Below, one piece after another: positions 13,390 to 14,004 of a DNA stretch of 14,004 nucleotides; the stretch's first letter is position 1; every line of letters begins with the position of its first letter. Position numbers and translations under genes: made by a program. This DNA is from Bacteroidaceae bacterium (GTDB lineage Bacteria; Bacteroidota; Bacteroidia; Bacteroidales; Bacteroidaceae), in assembly GCA_017628775.1 (NCBI GenBank), contig JAGBYN010000147.1, positions 1 through 14,004 on the forward strand, written 5' to 3'. The notes below the pieces were generated by a model. That model worked only from the letters and a program-made list of their open reading frames with translations. It was not told the origin of the DNA and made no database searches.

Positions 13390-14004
13390 ATGAAAGATGG
13401 TTGGGAAATAAAGAAGTTGGGGGAGGTGTGTGAGATTCAAGGTGGGGCAACTCCTAAGCGAACAGAACCTTCATATTGGGAGGGGGGTACATATCCTTGG
13501 TTTACGATTGAAGATATTCGTAAACAAGGACGTTACATAAATGATACCCAACAAAAGATTACTAAGTTAGCATGGGAAAAATCCAGAATCTTCCCTAAGG
13601 ATACTGTTCTACTTTGTTGTACGGCATCGATTGGAGAGTACGCACTGACTTGTATACCTTTAACAACAAACCAACAATTTAATGGGTTGGTTATTAAAGA
13701 TAAGAGTTATTTAACTCCTAAATATTTAATGCATTATTGCTCAACCATCAAGCAACATTTGCTAATGCTTAGTGGTAAGGCTACTATTGATTTCGTTTCT
13801 GCTGACAAAGTAAAAAAACTCCGTATCCCCATCCCCCCTCTCCCCGAGCAAGAGCGTATCGTATCCGAATTGGATTGCATCAATGGCATCTTGGAGAAGA
13901 AGCGGGAGCAAATCAAGGAACTCGACGCACTCGCACAATCCGTCTTCTATCACATGTTCGGAGACCCCGTGACTAATGAAAAGGGGTGGGAGGTTAGGAA
14001 GTTA
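13390..14004 (+). CDS. hsdS: Type I restriction-modification specificity subunit HsdS (N-terminal part, cut by window edge)
   Basis: HsdS recognises the bipartite DNA target and anchors HsdM and HsdR. The 205 visible codons cover the first target recognition domain (about 1-145; starts WEIKKLGEVCEIQGGATPKR, with YPWFTIEDI and TTNQQFNGL). The central conserved region follows (about 146-192; IPIPPLPEQERIV then a long helix), then GDPVTNEKGWEVRKL, the usual opening of the second recognition domain. The second half is outside the window. AAGGA lies five bases before the ATG at 13390. The recognition-domain DNA is A/T-rich and the central-region DNA G/C-rich, changing near codon 145, as expected for a gene assembled by domain exchange. 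Confidence 0.94.
   Translation, partial: MKDGWEIKKLGEVCEIQGGATPKRTEPSYWEGGTYPWFTIEDIRKQGRYINDTQQKITKLAWEKSRIFPKDTVLLCCTASIGEYALTCIPLTTNQQFNGLVIKDKSYLTPKYLMHYCSTIKQHLLMLSGKATIDFVSADKVKKLRIPIPPLPEQERIVSELDCINGILEKKREQIKELDALAQSVFYHMFGDPVTNEKGWEVRKL

Overview
The window looks like chromosome from a member of the Bacteroidota, most likely Bacteroidales. The main evidence is the promoter type: the -7 element TAnnTTTG appears upstream of secD, miaB, asd, tsaE and hsdM among others, most leaders are A/T-rich with weak or no Shine-Dalgarno, and the protein families (SecD with an N-terminal anchor, MiaB, TsaE, Asd) fit. Genus cannot be set from the sequence alone; Prevotellaceae is only a guess.

Layout. 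Positions 1-1209 (minus) hold the N-terminal part of SecD, cut by the window edge. A SpoU/TrmH-type RNA methyltransferase (minus, 1437-1979) and miaB (plus, 2160-3482) are divergent and share overlapping promoters. miaB is followed by a tiny lysine-rich ORF and an unrecognised four-helix membrane protein (3766-4206). That protein is followed by three kinds of minisatellite packed into 170 bp, then a bidirectional terminator shared with a CPA2-type cation/proton antiporter (minus, 4437-6437). asd (plus, 6719-7732) and tsaE (minus, 7873-8298) converge on a second bidirectional terminator. tsaE is divergent from a two-gene unit (8435-9845): a lipoprotein metallophosphoesterase overlapping a secreted, possibly outer-membrane, protein. 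A perfect 15-bp-stem terminator closes that unit.

From about 10018 the window is a type I restriction-modification locus: a textbook promoter, hsdM (10089-11579), a Fic-family protein with a C-terminal winged-helix-like domain (11767-12807), and hsdS running off the right edge (13390-14004). hsdR is not in view and may lie beyond the edge. HsdM and HsdS would form the modification complex; HsdR, if present, would add cleavage. The Fic protein carries an N-terminal inhibitory motif and could be a regulator or a linked defence/toxin component.

The most unusual structure is in the gaps of this locus. Both hsdM and fic are followed by a five-copy, 12-bp tandem array, then by CGCAAAG/CTTTGCG-rich repeats. 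Three more degenerate 12-bp units lie inside fic, in the linker between its two domains. Three 21-bp direct repeats and two small hairpins precede hsdS. No CRISPR array, tRNA, rRNA, transposase or integrase was seen.
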